Assembly (NCBI RefSeq): GCF_032118995.1
Contig: NC_092657.1
Span: 6,340,391-6,404,390 of the forward strand
Direction: 5' to 3'
Length of the DNA stretch: 64,000 bases
DNA from: Asterias amurensis
Taxonomy: Eukaryota > Echinodermata > Asteroidea > Forcipulatida > Asteriidae
Made by a program: the position numbers and the translations under genes. The notes below the pieces were generated by a model, which saw only the letters and a program-made list of their open reading frames with translations, ran no database searches and had not been told where the DNA came from. Position 1 is the stretch's first letter, and each line of letters begins with the position of its first letter. Of this stretch, positions 49,464-60,576 are shown one piece after another.

Positions 49464-50515
49464 TTAAAGGCAGTGGACACTATTGGTTATTACTCAAAAT
49501 AATTATTATCATAAAACCTGTCTTGATTACGAGTAATGAGGAGAGGTTGATAGTAGATTATTTGCACCGCTGTGTTCGTTCTGGGCTCCGGTCTCTACAA
49601 CTAAAACTAACTAGCACAACCCTGAATGGTGCATCAAGTTATCTCAACACACCACCATACCTGGATGGTCCTCTCTACGCCGATAAAATCAATCTTGTCA
49701 AAATGTCTGTGTGCCCGCTGGCACTTGCACTTACACTCATGTACCCACTCATGCGACACCCATGGGCCCGCAAGCAATCCACTGACCACCATGGACCCTT
49801 GATACCACCAAGAAACGTGCCATTGTTAACCTCTCAACGATTTTACAAAGAGTACCATTATGTCCCATACAAATGCACCCAAGCGCAAAAGGACAGGCCG
49901 CCATTGTGCCCGGCAAGTGAAACACATTTTCCCTCACATGGGTCTAAATGGTCGTAAATAAGAAAATTTAATTTTCCTTCCCGAAAGCATATACTATATA
50001 TACTACCTTGGTCCTAAGCCATCGACACCCATCCAGTGGTTTCACCATTGCCGTCCACTCCAGATTTCCAAATGGTAATTCGGGCACGAGGAATAAATCT
50101 TTTTAAAACTTTGGGACCTTCCGCCCAAAACGTCCATCCGGTGGTTACCAGAATCGCGACTGACAAAGAGTCAGTCGCCCTCAACGCCCACAGCGGTGCA
50201 AATAGTATAAAACATTGTGAGGAACAGCTCCCTCTGAAGTGACGTAGTTTTTGAGAAAGACGTAATTTTCCACGAATTTGATTTCGAGACCTCAGATTTA
50301 GAATGTGATGTCTCGAAATCAACCACCTGAAAGCACACAACTTCGAGTGATCATGGGTGCGACACGGGTGTTTTTTCTTTCATTAATATCTCGCAACTTC
50401 GACGACCGATTGAGCTGAAATTATCACAGGTTTGTTATTTTATACATATGTTGAGAATCACAAACTGTGAAGACTAGTCTTTTACAATTACCGATAGTGT
50501 CCACTGTCTTTAAAA
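49464..50515. repeat. F1 MITE interrupted by a ~650 bp insertion
   Basis: The F1 left end (49464-49555) breaks at GAGGTTGATAGTA and resumes at about 50203 with TAGTATAAAACATTGTGAGG, continuing to the right terminus at 50515. The missing middle is exactly accounted for by the insertion described separately. Confidence 0.85.
49556..50202. mobile_element. Unclassified DNA transposon-like insertion with TIRs
   Basis: Flanked by inverted TTTGCACCGCTGTG (left, about 49561) and CACAGCGGTGCAAA (right, about 50190), with a TAGTA repeat at both junctions that is present once in intact F1 copies, consistent with a short target-site duplication. The interior has GACTGACAAAGAGTCAGTC, itself palindromic. 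A 144-codon plus-strand ORF (49523-49957) begins in F1 sequence and matches no family I recognise. Superfamily not assigned. Confidence 0.65.
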
Positions 50516-50696
50516 CTTTTTTGTTCGTATGCAAGCATAACGCAATGTTTAAACTTAACCGGGAAACCTATTAATTCGACGAAACTAGATACAATTTAAA
50601 ATTGACATACAATTCGTGATTATATGTGTCGAATGGAGTTCTATATTAAGTTGGAAACAAATTACATTCTTTGAACTGCTTATCAAAAAGTTAGAT

Positions 50697-51040
50697 TTAA
50701 AGCGATTGGACACTTTCGGTAAACAGTATTGTCCAAAGGCCCACACTTCGTGTATCCCAACTTATATATAATAACAAACCTGTGAAAATTTAGGCTCAAT
50801 CGGTCATCGAAGTCGGGATAAAATAAATGGAAAACCCACTCTTGTTTACGCACTCGTGTTTAAAGTAAATCTATAATTCTCGATATCGATAATTGATAAT
50901 TGTTTTAATGTTTTCTCAAAAAGTAAAGCATTTCATGGAATAATATTTCAAGATAAGTCTTTCACCATTACCTTCTGAAAACCCTGTAAATTATTTGTAA
51001 ATCTGTGAACTTTGAATTTGTTTTCTGTACCGAAAGTGTA
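50697..51040. repeat. Repeat F3b, inverted copy
   Basis: Inverted relative of 5796-6135, with GGACACTTTCGGTAAACAG at one end and TCTGTGAACTTTGAA at the other. Confidence 0.65.
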
Positions 51041-51042
51041 TA

Positions 51043-51375
51043 AGGGAAGGTACACGTTTGGTAATTACTCAAAACAAATATTAACTTAATACAAACTGAC
51101 TTGGTAACAAGCATTGGAGAATTGTTGACAGTATAAAACATTATGGGAAACGACTCCCTCTGAAGTAACATAGGTTTTGAGAAAGAAGTAATGTTTCACT
51201 TAAATATTAAAAGAATTCTAGCCAGAAGTCTTTTATTTCTATCTGAAAGCACACACATTCGTCCAACAAGTGTGTTTTTTTCTTGCATAATTTCTCGCAA
51301 CTTCGATGACCAATTGAGCCCAAATGTTGACAGGCTTGTTATTTTATGCTTATGATGGGATACACCTTATTTTTC
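51043..51375. repeat. F1-related MITE, diverged
   Basis: Has GGGAAGGTACACGTTTGGTA and AACGACTCCCTCTGAAGTAAC and ends at GGGATACACC. The central block differs from other F1 copies. Confidence 0.65.
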
Positions 51376-51584
51376 TGAATGGAACAGAAGTACTCACTAT
51401 CTGGTTTCCAGGGTCGGACCTTCTTATACAAAAATGAGAATATTAGAACAATAATAAGTGCTAATTATAACACCGCACGTGCAGAATACTTCATGTTATT
51501 TCAAAGCAACGATTAGAGATTTGCATTATAAATTGAACTTGAACTTCTAAAAACTGTACTTTAACACCATATTGAAATAGTAAA

Positions 51585-52010
51585 GATTATAACACCCCTC
51601 TCAAACATTCTGCCTTTTCATTGGTTTAAATCGCGTCACAAGACATGTCTTAGTTTTACTAGACGGCAGCCGTGTGATAGTGCATTGTGTGCCGTGTGAT
51701 AGTGCATCACTTGCCGTGTGATAGTCCGACGACTATCAAACGGCGTGCAGTACCTAGACGTCTTTTTACCCACCTCGAACCCAATTGGTTGTGCATCTGT
51801 GTATCTGAAACGCGCGTACGATCGTTACGTGTATGAAATGACAAATAGTCTGTTGGGGTGTTATAATACAAATATTGACTGCTTTAACTTGTGCTATGGT
51901 TAAAACTACGACTCCCTCGGTGATCCCCGGGCCGTTCCATAGAAAGGAACCGAGGGAGTCGTAGTTTTAACCATAGCACTCGAAGCAGTCAATATTTAGT
52001 TTTAACCATA
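51585..52010. repeat. F5 repeat with adjacent hairpin
   Basis: 51585-51895 repeats the GTGATAG minisatellite element seen at 2365-2670. Immediately after, TTGACTGCTT...GTGCTATGGTTAAAACTACGACTCCCTCGG is mirrored by its complement through about 52000, with a second short tandem copy of the outer arm. Confidence 0.75.
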
Positions 52011-52143
52011 GCACTCGAAGCAGTCAATATTTGTATATTATAGCTTCATTACTTTGTTCTATTTACATACTCTGTCAGGGTCTAACGGTCTTCATATTTG
52101 AGCTCCGTCCATCCACATACAGTGAGTGAAACGCTTACTTTAC

Positions 52144-52286
52144 CGACATCCTAACACTTCAAGTTTCATACAGCACGGGTAACCATTCGGTTCCCAGCTT
52201 ACAGGGTCGATTTGCAAGTACTGGGCGTGTAACGCAGACGAGAACCAGTTGGTCACTTGGGTACTATCATCAGAATTACCAGAGAA
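52144..52286 (-). CDS. Discoidin (F5/8 type C) domain, third exon
   Basis: 143 bp, acceptor TTTTGTCAACAG, starts in phase 0. Reads FSGNSDDSTQVTNWF... with YLQIDPVSWEPNGYPCCMKL and ends LEVLGC, the classical C-terminal strand and closing cysteine of a discoidin domain. A GTAAAG donor follows (52138-52143); if it is not used, the reading frame stops two residues later, so this could also be the protein end. Confidence 0.88.
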
Positions 52287-52401
52287 CTGTTGACAAAATG
52301 ATACAGAAGCCATAAATCGTCTGAACAGGACTTGCATTGGTCGTTAGTGCAATTCGTATAGATTCTGGGCTGATTATATTCGCACTTTTGAGCACGTGGT
52401 T

Positions 52402-52758
52402 TAAGACACTAGACACTATTAGTAATTGTTAAAGACCGCATAAAATAACACACCTGTGAAAATTTGAGCTCAATTGTTCGTTGAAGTGGCGAGATAATAA
52501 TGAAGGAAACACACCCTTGCCACACGAAGTTGTGTGCTTTCTGATACTTGATTTCGAGACCTCAAATTCTAATCATGAGGTCTCGAAATCATACTTTGTG
52601 GAAAATTACTTCTTTCTTGAAAACTACTTCACATCAGTAGGAGCCGTTTATCACACTGTTTTATACTACCAACCTCTTCCCATTACTCGTTACAGAAATA
52701 ATCTATTTTGCTAACATTTATTTTGAGTAATTACCAATAGTGTCCACTGCCTTAAATG
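52402..52758. repeat. F1 MITE, full-length
   Basis: From GACACTAGACACTATTAGTA to CCAATAGTGTCCACTGCC with the central GAGGTCTCGAAATCA block. Confidence 0.85.
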
Positions 52759-53180
52759 CGGTTGGTGGATCAAGAGCAGCAAAGCGTTTTGTTTTCCTTA
52801 ATTATTAGTTAAGCCTATACTTTGAATTTCAAAATAGTTTTCCCTGGTTTAAACTAATATGCAGTTTCTATTTGATGACCATTTGGTCAGTACGAATACA
52901 AGTTTTAAATTATCTACCTTTTAGAACTGAGCTGACAAAACGATTTTTTGGGGGTGTGCGACATTGCACTCATCATCAAAAAGAGGGCGCTTGACTCGTT
53001 GATAGGTCAATGATTTGCGATAAGAAGACCAGTTTAGGTGTTCAAAAACACGTGATCCCTTAAAATTGCAACACATATCTTTGTGTCGAGTCGGTAGTCT
53101 CTAAAAAAAAATCCAAAGTCCATCAAAACTTTAAACGTTTGACAATCAAGACAAGCTTTGGTAGGGTTGAAACTGCAGAC
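52759..53180. other. Intronic, nothing recognised
   Basis: Lies between the second and third discoidin exons; AT-rich with no repeat identified. Confidence 0.4.
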
Positions 53181-53181
53181 A

Positions 53182-53570
53182 TTAAAGGCAGTGGACACTA
53201 TTGGTAATTACTCAAAATAATTATTGGCATAAAACCTTTCTTGGTGACGAGTAATGGGGAGAGGTTGATGGTATAAAACATTGCGAGAAACGGCTCCATC
53301 TGAAGTGACATAGTTTTCGAGAAAGAAGTAATTTTCCATGAATTTGATTTCGAGACCTCAGATTTAGAACTTGAGGTCTCGAAATCAACCATCTAAACGC
53401 ACCCAACTTCGTGTCACAAGTGTGTTTTTTCTTTCATTACTATCTCGCAAGTTCGATCACCGATTGAGCTCAAATTTTCACAGCTTTGTTATTTTATGCA
53501 TATGTTGAGATACACCAACTGTGAAGGCTAGTCTTTGGCAATTACCAATAGTGTCCACTGCCTTTAATCG
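53182..53570. repeat. F1 MITE, full-length
   Basis: Among the best preserved F1 copies: TTAAAGGCAGTGGACACTAT at the left and ATAGTGTCCACTGCCTTTAA at the right. Confidence 0.92.
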
Positions 53571-53689
53571 GTAGTACTAAGAGAAGGTGTGGATGTTGGT
53601 TTCGTGTGAAACGTTTTTGCGCCCGTTGCCCTCTATGTTATAGGACTCTTCCTCTGTGCCGTAGGAAAGTCGTATTGTACCAGAAAGCT

Positions 53690-54100
53690 GAACTGTTTAA
53701 AGAACATTACAGAATTGGTGTTCGCTAACAAAACAGTTGCTGGCAGTGGAAGCACTTTATGTTATTCACCATATACTTCAACAGACACCGCTGTCGAAGT
53801 TTGAGATCGATCGGCCATTTTGGGTCACGAGAGAAATGTGAAAAACTGATTAAAAATACTATTTTGCATAGCATCGAGGGGACAAAAAAACACAAACAAA
53901 TAGGGGAAACGCTCACTTAGCGATAGGCTTAATGAGCGATGAACAGCAAACGCGAAGTTAGATTACTCATTTCTCATCAAGTATGACATTTCAGACATTA
54001 ATATTTCAAGGGATGTTTTCAACTATCATCATCAAAAGACCGGGTAAGTTTTACGTAATTAATCTGTGATCTTCACGATTTTTGTTTCTTACTAATTCTG
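53690..54100. repeat. Dispersed repeat F11, inverted copy
   Basis: Inverted relative of 7690-8030, sharing the GTTTGAGATCGATCGGCC block and flanks. Confidence 0.55.
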
Positions 54101-54207
54101 TAGCGGAGTCGGGATAACAACGGTGGTGAAGAAGTGACGTATAATCTGTCGTCTAGAGTACTAGAGTATTATACTAAAATTAGTATTGCCCATTTCAATG
54201 TACTTAC

Positions 54208-54401
54208 CAGTTGCATATTTCCACCTGAAGTTGTCACGTATGTCAAGGAGGATGAAATGTCACCGTACTTAATATAGAAGGTTTTCACATAGAAATCTTC
54301 GTTGACCCATCCCTGTGTAATCAGACCAGTAATGTACACTTTAGCATTGAAGTTGACTCGCATCCATGGAGTCGAGTCTGAAACGCCTCCACACCAAATA
54401 C
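54208..54401 (-). CDS. Discoidin domain, second exon
   Basis: 194 bp between acceptor CATTATCAAG and strong donor CTG|GTAAGT. The single base from the first exon completes Gly. Reads IWCGGVSDSTPWMRVNF, then VYITGLITQGWVN and FYIKYG, the conserved core strands of the domain. Ends in phase 0, matching the third exon. Confidence 0.9.
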
Positions 54402-54552
54402 CTTGATAATGAAAGATGGGAACACCCACGAGGTGAATACAAACCAATGCTTGTGTTTTGCCTAAACATTAAGCTGAATAAAAACATTTGCAATGAATAC
54501 AATCAATGGAGCCGGAATTTTTTTTTCGATAGTTCCCATCCACTACCCTTTA

Positions 54553-55062
54553 ATTAAGGGAATAAAAGGGCAGTGACGAGGTCCAAAAACAGCCGTTTTA
54601 AACCGGCAGGGCCGAAGTCGAGGGCCTTTTTCGCAGGGTTTTCATCGGTCGTTTAAGAACGAGCCACTACTCGTTTATTCCCATACACAAACTCCATTTT
54701 GGTTAAAATGCGTAATAAAGTATGCAACTCTTACTGAAAACATAATATCTGTATTTTGACGTCCGAGCTCTATACGTGTGTGTTTTTTTTTTTTTGTTTT
54801 TTTTCTTTTGAGACAGTTTTCGGATTTGCACTCGTGTGCGTAGTATATAATGCTATATCGTATCCATGGCTAATGGCGCGGCAATATCAATCACCACAGG
54901 GAACAAGGTTGTGTGTTGACCTGCACAATGCCATCCGAAAACAACCGGTTATAAACAGAGCTCCAGCTGGTCATTATCAACCGTTTAAATACCCCCACGT
55001 GACGAGCTCTCCAACAGAAGGAAAAGCGAAACAGCACTGTCTGGGGGTATTTATGAATATGA
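54553..55062. repeat. F2-related element, diverged
   Basis: Starts TTAAGGGAATAAAAGGGCAG, has a foldback around CGAAGTCGAGGGCC, and ends CTGGGGGTATTTATGAAT as other F2 copies do. Confidence 0.65.
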
Positions 55063-55087
55063 AATTAAGGTAAAACTTTTACAAGCT

Positions 55088-55560
55088 TAAAGGCATTGGA
55101 CACTATTGGTAATTACTCAAAACAACTACCAGCATAAAACTTCACTTGGTAACGAGTAATGCTACTCTCACACTAGGGAAAATATGCTAGCGAATGGGCT
55201 TTCGAATGGAATTATTTGACAATCGCTCAAACTTCGCAACATATGCCGTGTTTTGTAAGCGTTGGTAACAATTTCGGAACGTTCAATAGTCATTCTCCAC
55301 CTCTTTTCGAAGATCACTCAATCAAAATGTGGCGAATATTCTTGCGATTATGAATAAATTCTTGCGAATAAAAATGATTACATTCGCGGTAAATTCGCCA
55401 AACAATTGCGAATGGATGGTGACAATTTTCATCTTGGTCACCTATCGGTCGTCCCTCGACCTCTCCTTAACAATATATGACGAATGCTGACCAACGCTTG
55501 ACAATGCTAGCCAATGCCTTACAAATTGACAACGAACGTTTCCCGGATCCCTTTTGTTAA
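55088..55560. repeat. F1 left end followed by an F8 arm
   Basis: F1 sequence (GGACACTATTGGTAATTAC to AACGAGTAATG) ends at about 55163. There an F8 element begins with GCTACTCTCACACTAGGG; its GCGAAT-rich arm continues to about 55520. Confidence 0.7.
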
Positions 55561-55758
55561 TGTCCTCGGTTCTCAATAGTAGACGTGCTCTCACGCACAA
55601 ACACTATCATACCCCCACCCCTCCGCTCTTCCCCTCTCACTCGCTCTCCAACTCTCTTTCATTATTCTTCTCTGTCACACAACATTGCGCCTCTTTCACA
55701 ATCATTCCATTTTCGATGTTTGTTTTTGCCCTATGTTGAAACAATTCAAAAAATGTAC

Positions 55759-55881
55759 CTGGGTTGTTAAGCCTTGCTCCACTGGCTACATAGGCACTCA
55801 AAATTGACGATGCAATTATATCGCCATCAAGAATGTATCCACTCGCCATACCGAGAGGTATCTCGACTTCTTTTGGACAAA
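55759..55881 (-). CDS. Discoidin domain, first exon
   Basis: 123 bp, acceptor TTTTCTCGCAG, donor CAG|GTACAT. Starts one base into a codon (phase 1) and reads CPKEVEIPLGMASGYILDG...ITASS-like region...ARLNNP, the opening of an F5/8 type C domain with its first disulfide cysteine. Its start phase matches the end phase of the EGF exon at 59957. With the next two exons it gives a complete ~150-residue domain, normally a cell-surface or matrix ligand-binding module. Confidence 0.88.
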
Positions 55882-56032
55882 CTGCGAGAAAATGAAAATA
55901 AAAAATAAAATAAAACATAATAAGTGTATGAGAAAAAGGTTGTTTGTATGTTTCCTGATAACAACATGCACGTTAGGTATGTTTGGAACTATTTATGTTA
56001 CGTCACTCTATTGTTTTGAGTGCAGATTATTT

Positions 56033-56395
56033 TAAAGGATTTGGGTACTTTTTCAAAATGTACATAGATTTACATTAAACTTACAGGGTGTGAAGATAAT
56101 GATAGTGGAAAGCTTCACTTCAAATATTACTTACTGAGGTGCTGTAGTTTTTGAGAAATGAGTAAAACAATGTCATGAAAATACGTTTGTAAATGAATAA
56201 AATAATTTTCGTCTCATGAGTCGAAAATTAATTTCATGACATTGTTTTAATCATTTCCCAAAAACTACAGCACCTCAGCACGTAGGTTTTTCAGGGAAGC
56301 TTTCTACTATCATTATCTTCAAACTGTGTAAGTTAAGTGTAAATCTGTGGACATTGTGTTTTTTTGTCCTACAAAAGTTATATAGACCCTTTAAC
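56033..56395. repeat. Foldback MITE F3, third copy
   Basis: Palindrome of ~360 bp matching the copies at 5.4 and 9.6 kb; centre near TCTCATGAGTCGAAAA. Confidence 0.85.
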
Positions 56396-56470
56396 GAATC
56401 TACACTTAACTGTAGATTCGTAACGAATCTACACTTAAATGTAGATTCGAAACATAATCTACATTTGAGT
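56396..56470. repeat. Short tandem AACGAATCTACACTTAA units
   Basis: Three or four diverged copies of a 25-30 bp unit containing GAATCTACACTTAA/ GTAGATTCG in alternating orientation. A related block is near 58815-58885. Confidence 0.6.
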
Positions 56471-56637
56471 GTACGTTACAAAAGCTCAACGTGAAAAATA
56501 CTGTCTTTCCAAACTGAAAGACAAGATGAAGTACAACAAAACATTGCCTGGCTGAATAAAAACTGTTTTCCAGTTTAGAAAAATCACTTGACTAACACAA
56601 TTTGTTGTTAGCTGCGCAACTGACGCCGTACTCGATA

Positions 56638-57210
<573 letters not shown>

Positions 57211-57480
57211 TGACATAGCTGTGCCAGGTGATATAAGGGTAGCTTCGAAGGAGATGGAAAAGATCGAGAAGTACCAGGACCTGGCTAGGGAACTTCGTAA
57301 GATTTGGCAGGTAAAGGTAAAAGTAGTCCCCGTGGTGGTTGGAGCACTTGGCACCATTCCCAAAGCACTGGGGAAACATCTAGATGAAATAGGGACAAAT
57401 GTGAGGGTAGATCTGTTACAGAAGGCAGCGCTTTTGGGAACAGCGAGGATCCTGAGAAAGACTCTTGAGATCTAAGGCTA
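57211..57480 (+). mobile_element. 3'-terminal fragment of a LINE-like ORF
   Basis: Reads DIAVPGDIRVASKEMEKIEK...KVVPVVVGALGTIPKAL...LLQKAALLGTARILRKTLE then stop. I recognise this as the conserved C-terminus of a non-LTR retrotransposon polyprotein common in marine invertebrates, downstream of RT; the clade is not assigned. It is 5' truncated directly at the (AAT)n tract. A small hairpin (GGCTACGGGACGTAGCC) follows the stop. Confidence 0.65.
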
Positions 57481-57760
57481 CGGGACGTAGCCCGACTCGA
57501 GGAGTTACCGGCACAAAGGAAAATAACATCTTTCTTTTGCATGCTGTGTTAACACGTGGCATGTGATGATGAATGGACCAATGAGAACTTGACTCTTGGT
57601 CATGAATATGTATGAGGTATAGTAATAAGTAATAATATTTGAACAAAACAAAACAAAATCACAGCACTAAACGTTTACACTTTATTGTTTTGTTCATACG
57701 GAAATTAATACAATGCACATTAGCTATGTGTAAAGTATGTCGTATAACGATTCCACTCAC

Positions 57761-57832
57761 ATGGTTTGTAGATTTTGTAATTCCATGAAAGCCATGCCTT
57801 CTAGTGTCTTGATTGGATTATTGGAGATATCC
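57761..57832 (-). CDS. Leucine-rich-repeat exon (72 bp), second
   Basis: Exactly 72 bp between a pyrimidine-rich acceptor (TTTGTTTCTTTGTAAAG) and donor AT|GTGAGT, with one base at the front and two at the end outside full codons. Reads DISNNPIKTLEGMAFMELQN..., a perfect continuation of the previous exon's NLIYL. One repeat per 72 bp phase-2 exon is the layout of LGR / relaxin-receptor-type and related LRR genes. Confidence 0.82.
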
Positions 57833-58039
57833 CTTTACAAAGAAACAAATAACAATAATGAAACAATGGAGAAATGTTTACACAATGGCACAAACAGGTC
57901 AGAGTTCATTATGGGGGTGATGAGCAGTGTGCCCGTAAAGCGAATACAGATCAGACCACTCCACTCTCCGTTTGGTTTGACTGCATCGAGTTCAACCGAC
58001 TAAATTAATGTGACTAAGGTCACCGTGAGAAATACTTAC

Positions 58040-58111
58040 AGATATATGAGGTTGGAGAGACCAGCAAAAGCTCTTGGGAGCACACGATAAATGTCATTTC
58101 CAGACAGGGAT
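58040..58111 (-). CDS. Leucine-rich-repeat exon (72 bp), first
   Basis: 72 bp between acceptor TTTATTTGTTAG and donor CT|GTAAGT, same phase as its neighbour. Encodes one 24-residue repeat, SLSGNDIYRVLPRAFAGLSN and LIYL. The acceptor lies only ~20 bp from the giant trinucleotide tract, which therefore sits in the intron just upstream. Phase 2 on both sides does not match the EGF (phase 1) and discoidin (phase 1) exons around it, so cap exons are missing or this is a separate gene. Confidence 0.8.
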
Positions 58112-58124
58112 CTAACAAATAAAA

Positions 58125-58592
<468 letters not shown>

Positions 58593-58659
58593 CTTCTAAT
58601 GCGCACATATCCACCCTGCTGGGTGTTCAAGGCTGGGTGTTGCAAGCACTAAAGAATGC

Positions 58660-59098
58660 CTCTTCATGTAGTGAAATGTTTATAAAATTTAATGTGACCA
58701 ACCGTCATTGTGAACGTATTCAAATTAGATAGACTAATGTTGTTGCTAATGAGAAACCCAATTCAATGAAACTGTTACAAACCAATGAAGGAAATAGTTG
58801 AAGTCAGAGAATAGACTCTAAAGTATAGATTCGTGACTACAATGTACTCGCCTTCGGCTCGTACATTCTATTCACGAATCTACACTTTATCGTCCATTCT
58901 CCTTAACTCATTCTTGTTAAGCGTGGGTGAAGAAAAATGTATTGTTTGTGTTGTTTATTTGTCAACTTAAACAGGTACTTGAACGAACTTGTTTTTGACG
59001 GGAATGCTCTTGTCTATAACGTATTTGTTTATCATTTAAATGTAATTATGATATTTGTACACTAAATTCTGAATTTATCGTAATTATCGATTACAAAA
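58660..59098. other. Intronic, nothing firm
   Basis: A weak inverted pair, GTATAGATTCGTGA / TCACGAATCTACA, lies at 58825-58887. A plus-strand LRR-like string (LNELVFDGNALV, about 58981) is too short to call. Confidence 0.35.
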
Positions 59099-59100
59099 TC

Positions 59101-59352
59101 AGGGCCCAGTTTCATGAAGCCCGTAAGCACAACGATTTGCTTAGCATGAAGTTTCTTCCTTGATACAAACGTAATTTTCAACCAAATTTCCATTTGTTGC
59201 ATATTGCTTGTTACTGGTATTCAGCTGTCGTTTGCTTATCCCGAGTATCACATGGAAATTTGCTTGGTAATCCTGTTTTTATCAAGGGGGAACTTTTATG
59301 CAAAGTAAATTAGTTTTTGTGTGTGCTTACAGGCTTTATGAAATTGGGCCCA
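59101..59352. repeat. Foldback/TIR element F9 (GGGCCCA)
   Basis: Left end GGGCCCAGTTTCATGAAGC, right end GCTTTATGAAATTGGGCCC, about 250 bp. Non-coding MITE-like element. Confidence 0.75.
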
Positions 59353-59698
59353 GGCCGAAACCGAAATGTTTTGAAAAACTAAAAACCCTTCTGCCGTTGA
59401 CGGCGTGCGTCAAAATGAAAATGCTTTAACTTCATGCTTGGGAGTTTTCTTTGATATACTTCCACGATGCAACAAAGCGGCTATACGAACTGGAGCTCCC
59501 AACTATGACGTAACAGGAGTTATGACGAACAGGACGCTGGACAAGGGTTTTCGAAATTATTATTTTTTTTTTTTACACAATTGTAATCAATTTTTAGTCA
59601 TATGACTCGATTTTATTATTAATTGAAAACATTTCAAATGAAATTCAGCAAAGATTATGATATGCCTTGTTCGCTGAAGTATGTCTTTCACAAAACTA
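59353..59698. other. Unannotated, no gene seen
   Basis: Between two repeats in the intron upstream of the LRR exons. A 66-codon ORF is unsupported. Confidence 0.35.
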
Positions 59699-59699
59699 A

Positions 59700-59950
59700 A
59701 CCGGGTGCGTTCGATTACATTCTCTGTGTCGACCCTGTGGTGCTCACTTAGTGAGCCCCTGACAAGAGCTAACCGAACATTCACTCACCCTCTCGTGGTG
59801 ATGTCATGCACCTGGGGCCAGCCCCAAGTGACCCACTCCAGAAGCAGGGCACTTGGTGCTGACCCGGGTGAGCCCCTGGAATGACGTCAAAGCTATTCTA
59901 ACGTACCGGGGCAGACCGGGGTCGACCCAGGGAAGCTAAATGAACGCACT
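59700..59950. repeat. Dispersed GC-rich repeat F10
   Basis: GGTGCTCACT, GAGCCCCTGA, GTGATGTCATGCACC, GAAGCAGGGCACT and GGGGTCGACCCAGGGAAGC occur in the same order as at 63480-63712. It abuts the donor of the EGF exon. Confidence 0.75.
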
Positions 59951-59956
59951 GTTTAC

Positions 59957-60070
59957 TTGATGAGCAGGTGTCACCTTTGTAGTCGCCAGTACATGTGCAG
60001 GTAAAGCTATTAACAAAGTCAGTGCACTTGCCGTCGTTCAGACATGGATTGGGGCTACAGTCATCGACAT
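59957..60070 (-). CDS. EGF-like domain exon
   Basis: 114 bp, symmetric phase 1-1, acceptor TGCTATTCCATAG, donor CAA|GTAAAC. The first base from the upstream exon completes Asp, giving DVDDCSPNPCLNDGKC, TDFVNSFTC, TC and TGDYKGDTC: six cysteines in EGF spacing. The D-x-D-D-C start and C-x-D-x4-F-x-C core indicate a calcium-binding, hydroxylated EGF module. Phase agrees with the exon upstream (62595) and with the discoidin exon (55881). Confidence 0.92.
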
Positions 60071-60189
60071 CTATGGAATAGCAACAAAACACAAATGGCA
60101 AAACAATCAAATCGAAGAACAAGTCCGAGAATGAATCAAATCTAAGTCACCTGATTAAAAAATGACTCCTTCTTAGAAGTTTTAAGACA

Positions 60190-60576
60190 CAGTGGAGTGG
60201 ACACTATTGGTAATTGTCAAATACTAGTCTTCTTATGTGTATCTCAACATATGCACAAATTAGCAAACCTCTGAAAATTTTGAACTTAATTGGTCGTCGA
60301 AGTTGCAAGATATTAATGGAAGAAAAACACCCTTGTAACACAAAGTTGTGTGCTTTCAGATGGTTGATTTCGGGACCTCAAAATCTAATTATAAGGTCTC
60401 GAAATCAAATCCGTTGAAAATTACTTCTTTCTCGAAAACTACGTTACTTCAGAGGGAGCCGTTTCTCACTATATTGTTTATACTACCAACAACTATACAT
60501 TGCTTGCTACCAAAGTAAGCGTTTATGCTACGAATTATTTTGAGTAATCGTCAATAGGGTCCATGCAGTGCTTTGA
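60190..60576. repeat. F1 MITE, full-length but diverged
   Basis: GGACACTATTGGTAATTGTC at the left; TGAGTAATCGTCAATAGGG at the right; central block partly degraded. An F8 element begins at its right edge. Confidence 0.8.

Noticed and set aside
49523-49957. 144-codon ORF as a gene
   Set aside because: It starts in F1 MITE sequence and runs into a TIR-bearing insertion; no recognisable domain or splice context.
58975-59025. Plus-strand LRR-like string LNELVFDGNALV
   Set aside because: Only about a dozen residues, on the strand opposite to the LRR exons, without a convincing splice pair.
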